From Ferranicluibacter quercicola (GTDB lineage: Bacteria; Pseudomonadota; Alphaproteobacteria; Rhizobiales; Rhizobiaceae), in assembly GCF_021168455.1 (NCBI RefSeq), contig NZ_JAJOZR010000013.1:87865-151864 (forward strand): 64,000 bases of DNA, read 5' to 3'. Numbering within the stretch: the stretch's first letter is position 1; each line of letters begins with the position of its first letter. Below are positions 6,548 through 15,728 of the stretch, one piece after another. The position numbers and the translations under genes are program-made. The notes beneath the pieces were generated by a model. That model made no database searches and had not been told where the DNA came from. It saw nothing but the letters and a program-made list of their open reading frames with translations.

Positions 6548-7675
6548 TCAGCCCGGCAGCTGCCGTTCCGGCGGCCGGGTGCGGACCTCGTTGAAGATGG
6601 TGAGGCCGATGAGCGCGAGCGGCATGGCCAGCATCGCGCCGACGGCACCCCACATCCATGTCCAGAAGATGATGGCGATGAAGATCAGGAACGGGTTGAT
6701 CTCCAGGCGATGCCCGAGGATCGCCGGCGTCACCAGATTTTCCATGACCAGATGCAGCAGGAAGAAACAGGCGGCTGGCAGCAGCGCCATGATCATGCTG
6801 TCATGCGTCATCAGGCCGGCGCAGGTGAGCGCGATCGTCATGGCGGTCACGCCGAGATAGGGAATGAAGCTCGACACGAAAGCGAAGAGGCCCCAGAGAA
6901 CGGCGCCGGACAGTCCGCCGGCAAAGGCGATCAGGGCGGTGATGGTGCCGAGCGAGATATAGATGAGGCTGGCGGTGGAGAAGTAGAAGCCGACAGCGCT
7001 TTCCGTGGCGTTCATCACGCGAATGGCCGTGAGACGGCGCTCATGCGTGGCGAAGGCGAGGATGATCGTCTTGCGCAGATGCGTGCGGCCGATCAGAAAC
7101 AGGCCGAGCGCCGCCAGAAAGATCAGCGTCTGGACGAAGGCAGGGGTAAGGCCCGTGGCGACCAGCCCCAGCATGGCGCCGGCATTGGCCATGACCATGT
7201 CCGAGATCGCCTTTTCGTTCGCCCCGTTGATGGCGCGCTTCACCCATTCGAACCGCTCAAAGAATGGTAGGAAACGCTGCACCGCATCTTCCAGCATGGC
7301 TGGCGCCTTGGCGGTCAGCGTCGAGATCGGCTCGATCAGGGCGTTGACGAGGAAGAAGACGAGCACCACGAACACGACGCCGAAGAACAAGCCGCCGAGC
7401 ATCGGCGGCAGACCGAAGCGCGACAGCCGGTCGGCCGCCACACCCAGCACCATGCCGACCACGATTGCCAGCGTGACGGGCATGAGGATCGATTCGAGCG
7501 TGTAGATCACGCCGGACATCAGAATGACGAAGGTGCCGACGATGCTCCAGGCGACGACGAGATCGAGGCCGGTCTTCGGATCGACGAGCGCGGTCGCCTC
7601 GGATGGGGGTGGGTTTTCGATCTGCGCTTTCTTCCGTGCCTTGAACAGGGCTCGCTCCGGTATGGCAGCATTCAT
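6548..7675 (-). CDS. AI-2E family transporter (PerM-like membrane protein)
   Basis: The product is 375 residues with about eight membrane segments, two close to the N-terminus (VAWSIVGTFVILMSGVIYTL) and the rest in the C-terminal half. The conserved central Pro/Gly-rich region (GLSGAVLWGLFAFVSSFIPYLG, split here by its usual PYLG motif) is diagnostic of the AI-2E/UPF0118 family. Members are proposed exporters or ion antiporters; the autoinducer-2 link is not general. The start at 7675 has an excellent GGAGGT site; the frame continues upstream without homology. It converges with phyR, and the stops lie 8 bases apart. Confidence 0.85.
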   Translation of the reverse strand: MNAAIPERALFKARKKAQIENPPPSEATALVDPKTGLDLVVAWSIVGTFVILMSGVIYTLESILMPVTLAIVVGMVLGVAADRLSRFGLPPMLGGLFFGVVFVVLVFFLVNALIEPISTLTAKAPAMLEDAVQRFLPFFERFEWVKRAINGANEKAISDMVMANAGAMLGLVATGLTPAFVQTLIFLAALGLFLIGRTHLRKTIILAFATHERRLTAIRVMNATESAVGFYFSTASLIYISLGTITALIAFAGGLSGAVLWGLFAFVSSFIPYLGVTAMTIALTCAGLMTHDSMIMALLPAACFFLLHLVMENLVTPAILGHRLEINPFLIFIAIIFWTWMWGAVGAMLAMPLALIGLTIFNEVRTRPPERQLPG

Positions 7676-7893
7676 GATGGACCTCCACTCGCAACGAGCG
7701 CGGGCCGAAAGCTGCCGCGGTATCTTGCCTCGCCCCGGCGATCCGCCGTCTTGCAACATATGCGTTGCATTGAGCGGCTAGGCGGGATGTCAGTCAATTC
7801 GGGCGCGGAAGAAAAGTTCCCGTAACGCCATGATCGCCCGTCATTTTCCACCAAAAATGGTGTTTTTCTACAGGTCTTGAGCCGCTGAGTCGC

Positions 7894-8064
7894 TCAGTAT
7901 TTTTCCGGCGGAAAGATGCGCAGGGTCAGGGAGAAGAGGCCGAGACCGAGGAGAACGACGAGCAGCGTGTTCGCCACGTCGTCGGATGTAGCGGAGACGA
8001 CGCCGACGGCGAGTGCGGCGCAGACGAGCAGAATCAGGCCGAGCCTGGGCAGCCAGTAAAGCAT
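7894..8064 (-). CDS. Small two-helix membrane protein with a GSR promoter
   Basis: The product is 56 residues: MLYWLPRLGLILLVCAALAVG, then a polar SATSDDVA turn, a second helix (NTLLVVLLGLGLFSLTL) and a short RIFPPEKY tail. I do not recognise a named family. The topology resembles the other small stress-membrane proteins here (DUF1328, DUF3309). An EcfG-type promoter lies 44 bases upstream on the same strand. A GGAGC-like ribosome site precedes the ATG. Confidence 0.6.
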   Translation of the reverse strand: MLYWLPRLGLILLVCAALAVGVVSATSDDVANTLLVVLLGLGLFSLTLRIFPPEKY

Positions 8065-8107
8065 GGGAGCGTCCTTCGATGTCTGGAAACGTTAATTCTG
8101 GCCTAAC

Positions 8108-8133
8108 AACGGCGCGATTCGGCGAATTGTTCC
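8108..8133 (-). promoter_or_regulatory. EcfG-type promoter
   Basis: On the minus strand this is GGAAC-N18-GTT (N17-CGTT), 44 bases before the small membrane-protein gene at 8064. It has one base more spacing than the perfect set but is within the published N16-17 plus C range. Confidence 0.55.
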
Positions 8134-8212
8134 CAAGCTTTCGCGAGGCTTGTGATCCGGGGCATTTTTGGGGCCGTACGTCTCCGCGAACGAAGAACCG
8201 AGAGCCCGCGCC

Positions 8213-8593
8213 ATGCACAGACTGCTTCTCTCCATGTCACTCTCCTTCAGCTTCGGAACGGCGGCATTCGCTGCCGGCATGACCGAGGCCGAGATCCGCG
8301 AGAAGATCATCGGACACACGATCTATCTCGAAGCCCCGATGGGTGGCGAGTTTCCGCTGAACTATCGCACGTCGGGTGTGGTCGACGGGGATGGAAAGGC
8401 GCTCGGGATCGGCAAGCTGATCCAGCCGAGCGACACCGGCAAATGGTGGATCGCCGACGACAAGCTCTGCCAGCAGTTCAACACCTGGTACAAGGGTGCG
8501 AAGATGTGCTTCGACCTGACCGCGACCGGCGCCGACAAGGTGAAGTGGGTGCGCGACAATGGCGAGAGCGGCGTCGCGCGGATCGGGAACTGA
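8213..8593 (+). CDS. Exported protein of unknown function (DUF995-like)
   Basis: The product is 126 residues from MHRLLLSMSLSFSFG, with a signal peptide ending near AFAAG. The mature part begins with a helix (MTEAEIREKIIGHTI), then a beta-rich region containing GKWWIADDKLCQQF and KMCFDLT; the two cysteines could pair. The helix-IGKT/IGHT-beta pattern with a W and paired Cys is shared with the protein at 50131-50442, and both resemble small periplasmic DUF995-type proteins of rhizobia. The assignment is by shape only. The gene is monocistronic and ended by the hairpin at 8635. Confidence 0.6.
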   Translation: MHRLLLSMSLSFSFGTAAFAAGMTEAEIREKIIGHTIYLEAPMGGEFPLNYRTSGVVDGDGKALGIGKLIQPSDTGKWWIADDKLCQQFNTWYKGAKMCFDLTATGADKVKWVRDNGESGVARIGN

Positions 8594-8634
8594 CGGTACC
8601 TTTTTTGACGACCTAAGGGCTTGCCGCGATGGCG

Positions 8635-8668
8635 ACCGGGCGACGATTGTCGCCCGGTGCGTCTTTTT
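8635..8668 (+). terminator. Rho-independent terminator
   Basis: A 10-bp stem ACCGGGCGAC / GTCGCCCGGT with a GATT loop is followed by GCGTCTTTTT. It lies 42 bases after the stop of the exported protein. Confidence 0.75.
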
Positions 8669-8769
8669 CAGGGCGTGTCCGGTGCATTCCGAACCAGCCA
8701 GACTCTCGATCCCGTTGTCATCGTTTGTCTCTTCGGGATAACCGCATTCCACGTTATCCCTGACGAAGT

Positions 8770-9114
8770 CTAGAGCGCGGCAATGACGATGACTTCGACG
8801 AGGTATTCCGGGGTCGCGAGCTTGGCTTCGCCGGTGGCGCGAGCCGGGGTGTTGCCCTGCGGTGCCCATTTGTCCCAGACGGCGTTCATCTTGGGGAAGT
8901 CGGCCATGTCGGCCAGCCAGATGGTGGCGTTGAGGATGCGGGTCTTGTCGGTGCCGGCCTGTTCCAGCAGGCGATCGACCGAGGCCAGCGCCTGGCTCGT
9001 CTGGGTCGCGACGTCGTCGCCGGCATTGCCGACCTGGCCGGCGAGATAGACGGTGCCGTTGTGAACGACGGCCTGGCTCATGCGCGGGCCGGTCTCGAAG
9101 CGTGTGATGTCCAT
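8770..9114 (-). CDS. RidA/YjgF-family enamine deaminase
   Basis: This 114-residue protein matches the RidA family: early GxVYLAGQVG (HNGTVYLAGQVG), the DRLLEQAGTDKTRILNATIWL helix-strand block, and the C-terminal PARATGEAKLATPEYLVEV. RidA proteins hydrolyse reactive 2-aminoacrylate/enamine intermediates made by PLP enzymes or flavin amino-acid oxidases. The canonical Arg is in the PARATGEA segment. The gene stands alone. The DadA-like oxidase at 1166-2422 and the SolA-like oxidase at 29966-31150 could supply imine substrates, but neither is adjacent. The subfamily is uncertain. Confidence 0.85.
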   Translation of the reverse strand: MDITRFETGPRMSQAVVHNGTVYLAGQVGNAGDDVATQTSQALASVDRLLEQAGTDKTRILNATIWLADMADFPKMNAVWDKWAPQGNTPARATGEAKLATPEYLVEVIVIAAL

Positions 9115-9186
9115 CGTGAAATTCCTCTTGCTCGAATGCGTTGACGCCGAAGCGCAGACGCCCCGGGGCTTACAGGAGAACGGGCT

Positions 9187-10551
9187 TCAGGAAAACCGTC
9201 CGGCGGGAAATTCGAGCCGCACGCGCGTCCCCTCCCCGGGCCGCGAGTCCACCGTCAGCGCGGCATCGTGCAGCTCGGCGATGCGCTCCACGATCTTGAG
9301 GCCGACGCCGAGCGCATCCGAACTCTTGATCCGGCCGCCGTCGAGGATGTGGCTCGGGGACCGGCCGAAGCCGGGGCCGTCGTCGGCCACTTCCAGAAGG
9401 CCCGTTTGCGCGGTCCGTACCGAGATGCGCGTTCCCTTCGGCGTATGCTTGACCGCGTTCTCGACAAGATTGCTGATGGTGTTTTCGACCAGCGCCGGCA
9501 CGGCGCGGATCTCGCCGCCGCCCTCCTCCACGAATTCGAGCGTGCGGCCGCTGTTGAAGACGAAGGGCGCGAGCTGGGCGACGACATCGCTCGCCAGCCC
9601 CGCCAGCGAGACCGGCTTGAACGAGGCGGCATCGACCACATCGAGCTTGGCAAGCGAGGTCAGCTGCTCCAGCATATGGGTCAGCGCCTCGAGGTCCTTC
9701 TCGGCCTTGCGCGCCCGCGGATCGTCGATCCGCTCCAGCTCCATGCGCACGACGGCGACGGGCGTGCGGATTTCGTGGGCTATGGAGGTGGAGAAGATCT
9801 TCTGCGCCTGGATGAGATCCGCCACCCGCACCAGCAGACGATTGACCGCATTGGCGAAATTGGCGATCTCCCGCGGCATGCCTTCGGTGGAGAGCGGGCT
9901 GAAGGCGGCGCGGGGATCGATGCGGTCCGCCGCCTTGCCGGCTTCGACCACAGGCTTCAGAGCGCGCCGGACGGAGAGAATGGTGGCACCGGCGACGAGG
10001 CCGAACATCAGCGGCATGGGGATGATCAGATGGTCGCGCAGCTCGTGCAGCAGCACGCTGGTGACAAAGCCGTGGGGATCGCGCAGGACCGCAAGCTCCA
10101 CGAACACCTCCTGCGTGCCGAAGCGGAACGAGCGCCCGCCGGCGACGCTGAGCGGCTTGCCCGGCGCGATCTCGCGCTGCCAGAAGGTCGGCGGATTGAT
10201 CTCGATCGGCAGGAAATGGCGCTGGCAGAGCGCCTCGCAGTTGGAGAAGAGGACTTCGCCGGTGGAGGTGCGGACCCGGACGAAGATGTCACCGTCGGTC
10301 TCATTCTCGCGCATCGTATAGCGTTCGGCCGAGGCCGCCGGCATCTGGAAGGAGATGCGGTCCTTGGCGACGACGATGCCTTCGGCCAGCGTCTCCGCCT
10401 CCTGACCGATCAGGAAGCCACCCAGATCCGCATCGTTGGACCAGTATTCGGCGAGCACGATGCCGAACTCCAGCATCATGGCGAGCACCGTGAAGGTCAC
10501 GATGCGCAGCGAGACGATGCCAATCAGCGAGCGATCCCGCACCGGATTCAT
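9187..10551 (-). CDS. Two-component sensor histidine kinase
   Basis: The product is 454 residues. One N-terminal transmembrane helix (about 10-35), a periplasmic sensor of about 150 residues with a Cys pair (SNCEALCQ), a second helix (about 190-215), a short HAMP-like region, HisKA with the phospho-His in SIAHEIRTPVAVV, and an HATPase with N-box (NLVENAVKHTP), DDGPGFG and GVGLKIV. It overlaps the upstream response regulator by 4 bases (ATGA), so the pair is co-translated. The Cys pair in the sensor could bind metal or respond to redox. The PepSY gene at the head of the operon suggests envelope stress or metal sensing. The signal is unknown. Confidence 0.85.
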   Translation of the reverse strand: MNPVRDRSLIGIVSLRIVTFTVLAMMLEFGIVLAEYWSNDADLGGFLIGQEAETLAEGIVVAKDRISFQMPAASAERYTMRENETDGDIFVRVRTSTGEVLFSNCEALCQRHFLPIEINPPTFWQREIAPGKPLSVAGGRSFRFGTQEVFVELAVLRDPHGFVTSVLLHELRDHLIIPMPLMFGLVAGATILSVRRALKPVVEAGKAADRIDPRAAFSPLSTEGMPREIANFANAVNRLLVRVADLIQAQKIFSTSIAHEIRTPVAVVRMELERIDDPRARKAEKDLEALTHMLEQLTSLAKLDVVDAASFKPVSLAGLASDVVAQLAPFVFNSGRTLEFVEEGGGEIRAVPALVENTISNLVENAVKHTPKGTRISVRTAQTGLLEVADDGPGFGRSPSHILDGGRIKSSDALGVGLKIVERIAELHDAALTVDSRPGEGTRVRLEFPAGRFS

Positions 10552-11222
10552 GGTGCGGCCTGCAGCATGTAGCCGACGCCACGCACGGTGACGAGATCGG
10601 CGCCGGCATCGAACGGCAACAGTTTCTTGCGCAGCCGCGACACGGCAAGCTCCAGCGCGTTGGCGGTCATCTCCTCGCCGAATTCCGACAGCGCCAGCTC
10701 AAGCTTGCGCTTCTGTACCACCCGGCCGGCATCGCGCATCAGCAATTCGGCCAGAGCCCGCTCGCGCGGCGGCAGCGCGACGATGGTGCCGCTGCAGGAA
10801 AGCTCCGCCATGGCGGGGTCATAGCGCAGGTGGCCGCATTCGAGCACCGGCTGCAGCGATGTCGGGCTGCGCCGCAGCATGGCGCGGCAGCGCGCGAGAA
10901 ACTCGCGGTGGTGGAACGGCTTGACGAGATAATCGTCCGCCCCCGCATCCAGCCCCTCGATCCGCTCCTCGATCGAGCCGCGCGCGGTGATGACGAGGAC
11001 CGGCAGGTCCCTGTAGGTCTTGCGGATCTGGCGCAGCAGCTCGATCCCGTTACCGTCGGGCAGGCCGAGATCGAGGAGGATGAGGTCGTGCTCGCGCAAG
11101 GTCAGCGTCACCGTGGCGTCGGCGATCGTCGTCACGACATCGAGCCGCCAGCCGGCCTCGCGGACGGTTTCGCCCAGTAGCTCGGCGAGCCGGGGACTGT
11201 CTTCAACCAGCAGCAGCCGCAT
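10548..11222 (-). CDS. OmpR/PhoB-family response regulator
   Basis: The product is 224 residues. The receiver domain (1-115) has D51 as phosphoacceptor (LILLDLGLPDG) and the KPF lysine (DYLVKPFHH). The winged helix follows (about 130-220), with ALELAVSRLRKKL as the recognition helix and RGVGYML at the wing. It resembles QseB/TctD-type regulators. It is the middle gene of PepSY-regulator-kinase, 85 bases from the PepSY stop and overlapping the kinase gene by 4 bases. Confidence 0.88.
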   Translation of the reverse strand: MRLLLVEDSPRLAELLGETVREAGWRLDVVTTIADATVTLTLREHDLILLDLGLPDGNGIELLRQIRKTYRDLPVLVITARGSIEERIEGLDAGADDYLVKPFHHREFLARCRAMLRRSPTSLQPVLECGHLRYDPAMAELSCSGTIVALPPRERALAELLMRDAGRVVQKRKLELALSEFGEEMTANALELAVSRLRKKLLPFDAGADLVTVRGVGYMLQAAP

Positions 11223-11307
11223 GCATCATGTCTCACAGGTTGGAAAGGCGAAGCGGAACACAGGCGGACCGTATCAGCTTTTGCAGCCGACGACAGCGCC
11301 TGCCGCA

Positions 11308-11610
11308 TCATCGTTGCGGGTCGTTGCCCATGGAGGCCGCGACGACATCACCGGTCATCGGGTCCATGACAACATCGGCCTGCAGGCGGCGCGCCGTCAG
11401 GGCTTCGATTTCGTAGCAGGAGCCGTTGACCTCGACATGACGGACATCGGGATAGCCCGCGGCCACGGCCTTGCGCGAGATCGCCTCGCGGCTCATCCAG
11501 TGCGCCTGCGGCTCGCGCGTGCACTCCGCCCTCGGGCCGCCGGCAAGCGCCGTCCCTGCGGGAAGTGCGAGGGGCAGAAGAGGAAGCACAAGACAGAGCA
11601 GGCGGCGCAT
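11308..11610 (-). CDS. Exported PepSY-domain protein
   Basis: The product is 100 residues from MRRLLCLVLPLLPLALP; the signal peptide ends near ALA. The mature part has one PepSY-like unit (MSREAISRKAVAAGYPDVRHVEV, with the strand YEIEALTARRLQADVVMDPMTG split from it by NGSC), and two cysteines that may pair. Periplasmic PepSY proteins encoded next to QseBC-like systems are common and are thought to modulate the sensor. The ATG has GGAG 7 bases upstream; a TTG two codons earlier is less likely. It is the first gene of the three-gene operon. Confidence 0.8.
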   Translation of the reverse strand: MRRLLCLVLPLLPLALPAGTALAGGPRAECTREPQAHWMSREAISRKAVAAGYPDVRHVEVNGSCYEIEALTARRLQADVVMDPMTGDVVAASMGNDPQR

Positions 11611-11692
11611 CAGCAATCTCCAGGGCCGGACGCCTGGAGATATGCCGATCTCTTGCCGTCATCCGGCTGTCGGCCGACGCGCGAAATGCGCG

Positions 11693-12687
<995 letters not shown>

Positions 12688-12691
<4 letters not shown>

Positions 12692-13704
12692 CGGGTGCCC
12701 TCCCCTGCCAGTTCGACGGACATCGTCGGGTGGTTCTGCGGAATGCCTTGGATCAGCGGATAGTTGCACAGCGCGCGGCCGAGCTCCGGGCCCTGGCCGA
12801 CGACGGAGCGCGAACAGAGATCCGTGGCGAAGGCGCAGCGCGGCGAGAACAGACAGCCCTGCGGGCGATCGTGCTGCCCCGGCACGACGCCGAGAATGGA
12901 CGGAAGCCGCTCGCCGATCTGCGCGCGTTCGGGCAGCGAGGCCAGAAGAGCCGCGGTGTAGGGGTGATGCGGATCGCGGAAGAGCGCCTTGACCGGCTGC
13001 TCCTCGACCTTCTGGCCGGCATACTGCACCTGCACGCGCTCGGCCGTTTCCGCGACCACGCCCATGTCGTGGGTGATCAGCACCAGCGCCATGCCGTTTT
13101 CCCTCTGCAGGCGAACGAGCAGGTCGAGGATCTGGGCCTGGATGGTCACGTCGAGTGCCGTGGTCGGCTCGTCGGCAATCAGGAGCTTCGGATTGCAGGA
13201 GAGCGCCATGGCGATCATGACGCGCTGGCTCATGCCGCCCGACATCTGGTGCGGGAAGTTCGACAGGCGGTCTTCCGGCGAGGGAATGCCGACCAGCTGC
13301 AGGAGTTCGATCGAGCGCGCGCGCCGCGCCGCGCGGTCGAGACCCATGTGGATGCGCAGGCTTTCGCCCAGCTGGAAGCCGACCGTGAAGCACGGATTGA
13401 GGCTCGACATCGGTTCTTGGAAGATCATCGCCATGTCCTTGCCGATGATCTTGCGCCGGTTGCGCGGCGAGAGCTTCAAGAGGTCCTGGCCGTTGAAGGC
13501 CATGCGGTCGGCGGTGATCTTCGCGGTCCAGGGCAGAAGACCCATGACGGCGAGCATGGAAACCGACTTGCCGGAGCCGCTTTCGCCGACGATCGACAGG
13601 ATTTCGCCGGTGTCGCAGGTGAGCGAGACGCCATCCACCGCACGGAAGGTGCCGGTGGAGGTCTGGAACTCGACGGTGAGGTTCTGGATATCGAGAAGCG
13701 GCAT
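12688..13704 (-). CDS. dppD: Dipeptide ABC transporter ATP-binding protein DppD
   Basis: This 338-residue ATPase has Walker A GESGSGKSV, the signature MSGGMSQRVMIAMAL, Walker B LLIADEPTTALD, the switch ITHDMG, and a C-terminal Cys-containing extension (CLFSPRCAFATDLC). It is the partner of DppF; the two form a heterodimer on the inner face of the membrane. The ATG shares one base with the dppC stop (TGATG) and the 3' end overlaps dppF by 4 bases, so expression is tightly coupled. Confidence 0.9.
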
Positions 13705-14627
13705 CAGGACCTCTTCAGTTTGGGATCGAGCGCATCGCGCAGGCCGTCACCCATCAGGTTGATGGCGAGCACGGTGATGAGAATGGCAAGGCCGGGAAAG
13801 GTCACGACCCACCAGGCGCGCTGGATGAATTCGCGCGCTTCGGCGAGCATCGTGCCCCATTCCGGTGTCGGCGGCTGGGCGCCCATGCCGAGGAAGCCGA
13901 GAGCGGCGGCATCCAGAATGGCGGCGGAGAAGGCGAGCGTCGCCTGCACGATCAGCGGCGCCAGACAGTTCGGCAGGATGGTGACGAACATGATGCGCAG
14001 CGTGCCGGCGCCGGCGACCTGGCTGCCGATCACATAGTCCTTGTTGCGCTCCGTCATGACGGAGGCGCGGGTCAGGCGCACGAAATGCGGCAGGTTGACG
14101 AGCGCGATGGCGATCATGGCGTTGACCAGACCGGGGCCGAGCACGGCGACGAGAACGAGCGCGAGCAGCAACGACGGAAAGGCGAGGATGATATCCATCA
14201 GCCGCATGATGATGGTGTCGACCTTGCCACGGAAAAAACCGGCGACGAGGCCGACGAGCACGCCGACGACCACCGACAGGGTGACGACGATGAGGCCGAC
14301 GAACAGCGAAAAGCGCGCGCCGTACATCAGACGCGTCAGGATATCCCGGCCGACCGGATCGGTGCCGAGAAGATATTCGGCGCGACCGCCTTCGGCAAAG
14401 ACCGGCGGCAGCAGGAGAACGTCGCGGTTCTGGATGATCGGATCATGCGTGGTCAGCAGCGGCGCGAAGATCGCCATCAGAAGAATGATCACGAAGATGC
14501 CGAGACCCAGCACGGCGCCGCGATTGCTGGAAAAGTAGAACCAGAATTCGGCAAAGCCGGAGGGCGGCGCCGACGGGGCGGCGGTGGCCGCTGAGGGGGA
14601 TACGGATTTGGTTTCGACGGATGACAT
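13704..14627 (-). CDS. dppC: Dipeptide ABC transporter permease DppC
   Basis: This 307-residue permease has an Ala/Ser/Pro-rich N-terminal tail (1-25), the N-terminal OppC-type helix (GAVLGLGIFVIILLMAIFAPLL) and five helices carrying the BPD_transp_1 fold. The EAA-type coupling loop lies near the C-terminus (DAAALGFLGMGAQPPTPEWG). Family knowledge: DppC pairs with DppB to form the pore. The start is 12 bases after the dppB stop. Confidence 0.9.
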   Translation of the reverse strand: MSSVETKSVSPSAATAAPSAPPSGFAEFWFYFSSNRGAVLGLGIFVIILLMAIFAPLLTTHDPIIQNRDVLLLPPVFAEGGRAEYLLGTDPVGRDILTRLMYGARFSLFVGLIVVTLSVVVGVLVGLVAGFFRGKVDTIIMRLMDIILAFPSLLLALVLVAVLGPGLVNAMIAIALVNLPHFVRLTRASVMTERNKDYVIGSQVAGAGTLRIMFVTILPNCLAPLIVQATLAFSAAILDAAALGFLGMGAQPPTPEWGTMLAEAREFIQRAWWVVTFPGLAILITVLAINLMGDGLRDALDPKLKRS

Positions 14628-14639
14628 CGGTCGCGTCTC

Positions 14640-15644
14640 CTATCGCCGGATGCGGGGATTCGCCCAACCGTAGAGAAGGTCGACGATCAGATTGACGAAC
14701 ATGATCACGAGCGTGATCATCATGAGGCCACCCTGCACGACGGCGTAGTCGCGCTTGAACACGCTATCGACCATCCACTTGCCGATGCCCGGCCAGGAGA
14801 AGATGCTTTCGGTCAGGATCGCGCCGCCGAGCAGCACGCCGATCTGCAGACCGATGGTGGTGATGACCGGGATCATGGCATTGCGCAGCGCGTGGACGCC
14901 GATGATGCGGAAGGGCGACATGCCCTTGGAGCGGGCGGTGCGGACGTAGTCCTCGGAGAGAACTTCGAGCATGGCCGACCGCGTCTGGCGGGCGATGACG
15001 GCGAGCGGAATGGTGGCGAGCACGATCGTCGGCAGGATCATGTGGCTGACGGCGGAGCCGAACGCGCCCTTCTGGCCGGACAGGAGACTGTCGATCAGCA
15101 TGAAGCCGGTGACGGGCGGGAAGAAATAGAGAAACGAGATACGGCCCGAGACGGGCGTCCAGCCGAGCGTTCCCGAGAAGAAGATGATCAGCAGCAGGCC
15201 CCACCAGAAGATCGGCATGGAGTAGCCGACGAGCGCCGTGCCCATGATGGTCTGGTCGAGCCAGGTGCCGCGCTTGACCGCCGCCACCACGCCTGCCGGG
15301 ATCCCAAGACAGACCGCGAGGATGATGGCACAGATCGCCAGCTCCATGGTCGCCGGAAACAGCGTCATGAAGTCATCGATGACAGGTCGCTTCGAGATGA
15401 TGGAACGTCCGAAATCACCCTGCAGCAGGCCGAACAGATAGTCGAAATACTGGACGTACATCGGCCGGTCGAGCCCGAGCTCCGCCATGATCTGCGCATG
15501 CCGCTCCGGCGCCATGACGCGCTCTCCGGAGAGCAGCATGACGGGATCGCCGGGAAGCAGGCGGATGAAGGAGAAGGCGATGATGGACACCCCGACGAAG
15601 GTGGGGACGAGGACGGCGAGCCGCCCGAGAATGAAGCGCAGCAT
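14640..15644 (-). CDS. dppB: Dipeptide ABC transporter permease DppB
   Basis: The product is 334 residues from MLRFILGRLAVLVPTFVG, a typical DppB/OppB opening (helix 1, then the periplasmic RLLPGDPVMLLSG loop). The six-helix permease core is complete; the EAA-like loop (YVRTARSKGM) contacts the ATPases. I prefer the ATG at 15644, with GGAA upstream, over a TTG seven codons earlier. It lies 84 bases after dppA, a gap large enough for processing or attenuation of the high dppA message. Confidence 0.9.
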   Translation of the reverse strand: MLRFILGRLAVLVPTFVGVSIIAFSFIRLLPGDPVMLLSGERVMAPERHAQIMAELGLDRPMYVQYFDYLFGLLQGDFGRSIISKRPVIDDFMTLFPATMELAICAIILAVCLGIPAGVVAAVKRGTWLDQTIMGTALVGYSMPIFWWGLLLIIFFSGTLGWTPVSGRISFLYFFPPVTGFMLIDSLLSGQKGAFGSAVSHMILPTIVLATIPLAVIARQTRSAMLEVLSEDYVRTARSKGMSPFRIIGVHALRNAMIPVITTIGLQIGVLLGGAILTESIFSWPGIGKWMVDSVFKRDYAVVQGGLMMITLVIMFVNLIVDLLYGWANPRIRR

Positions 15645-15728
15645 GAGCGTTCCGTAAGATTGCAAAACCGGCGGCCCGAAAACAATCGGACCGCCGGAGA
15701 CACCGCGGATGCGGCTGGTGTGGCGATA

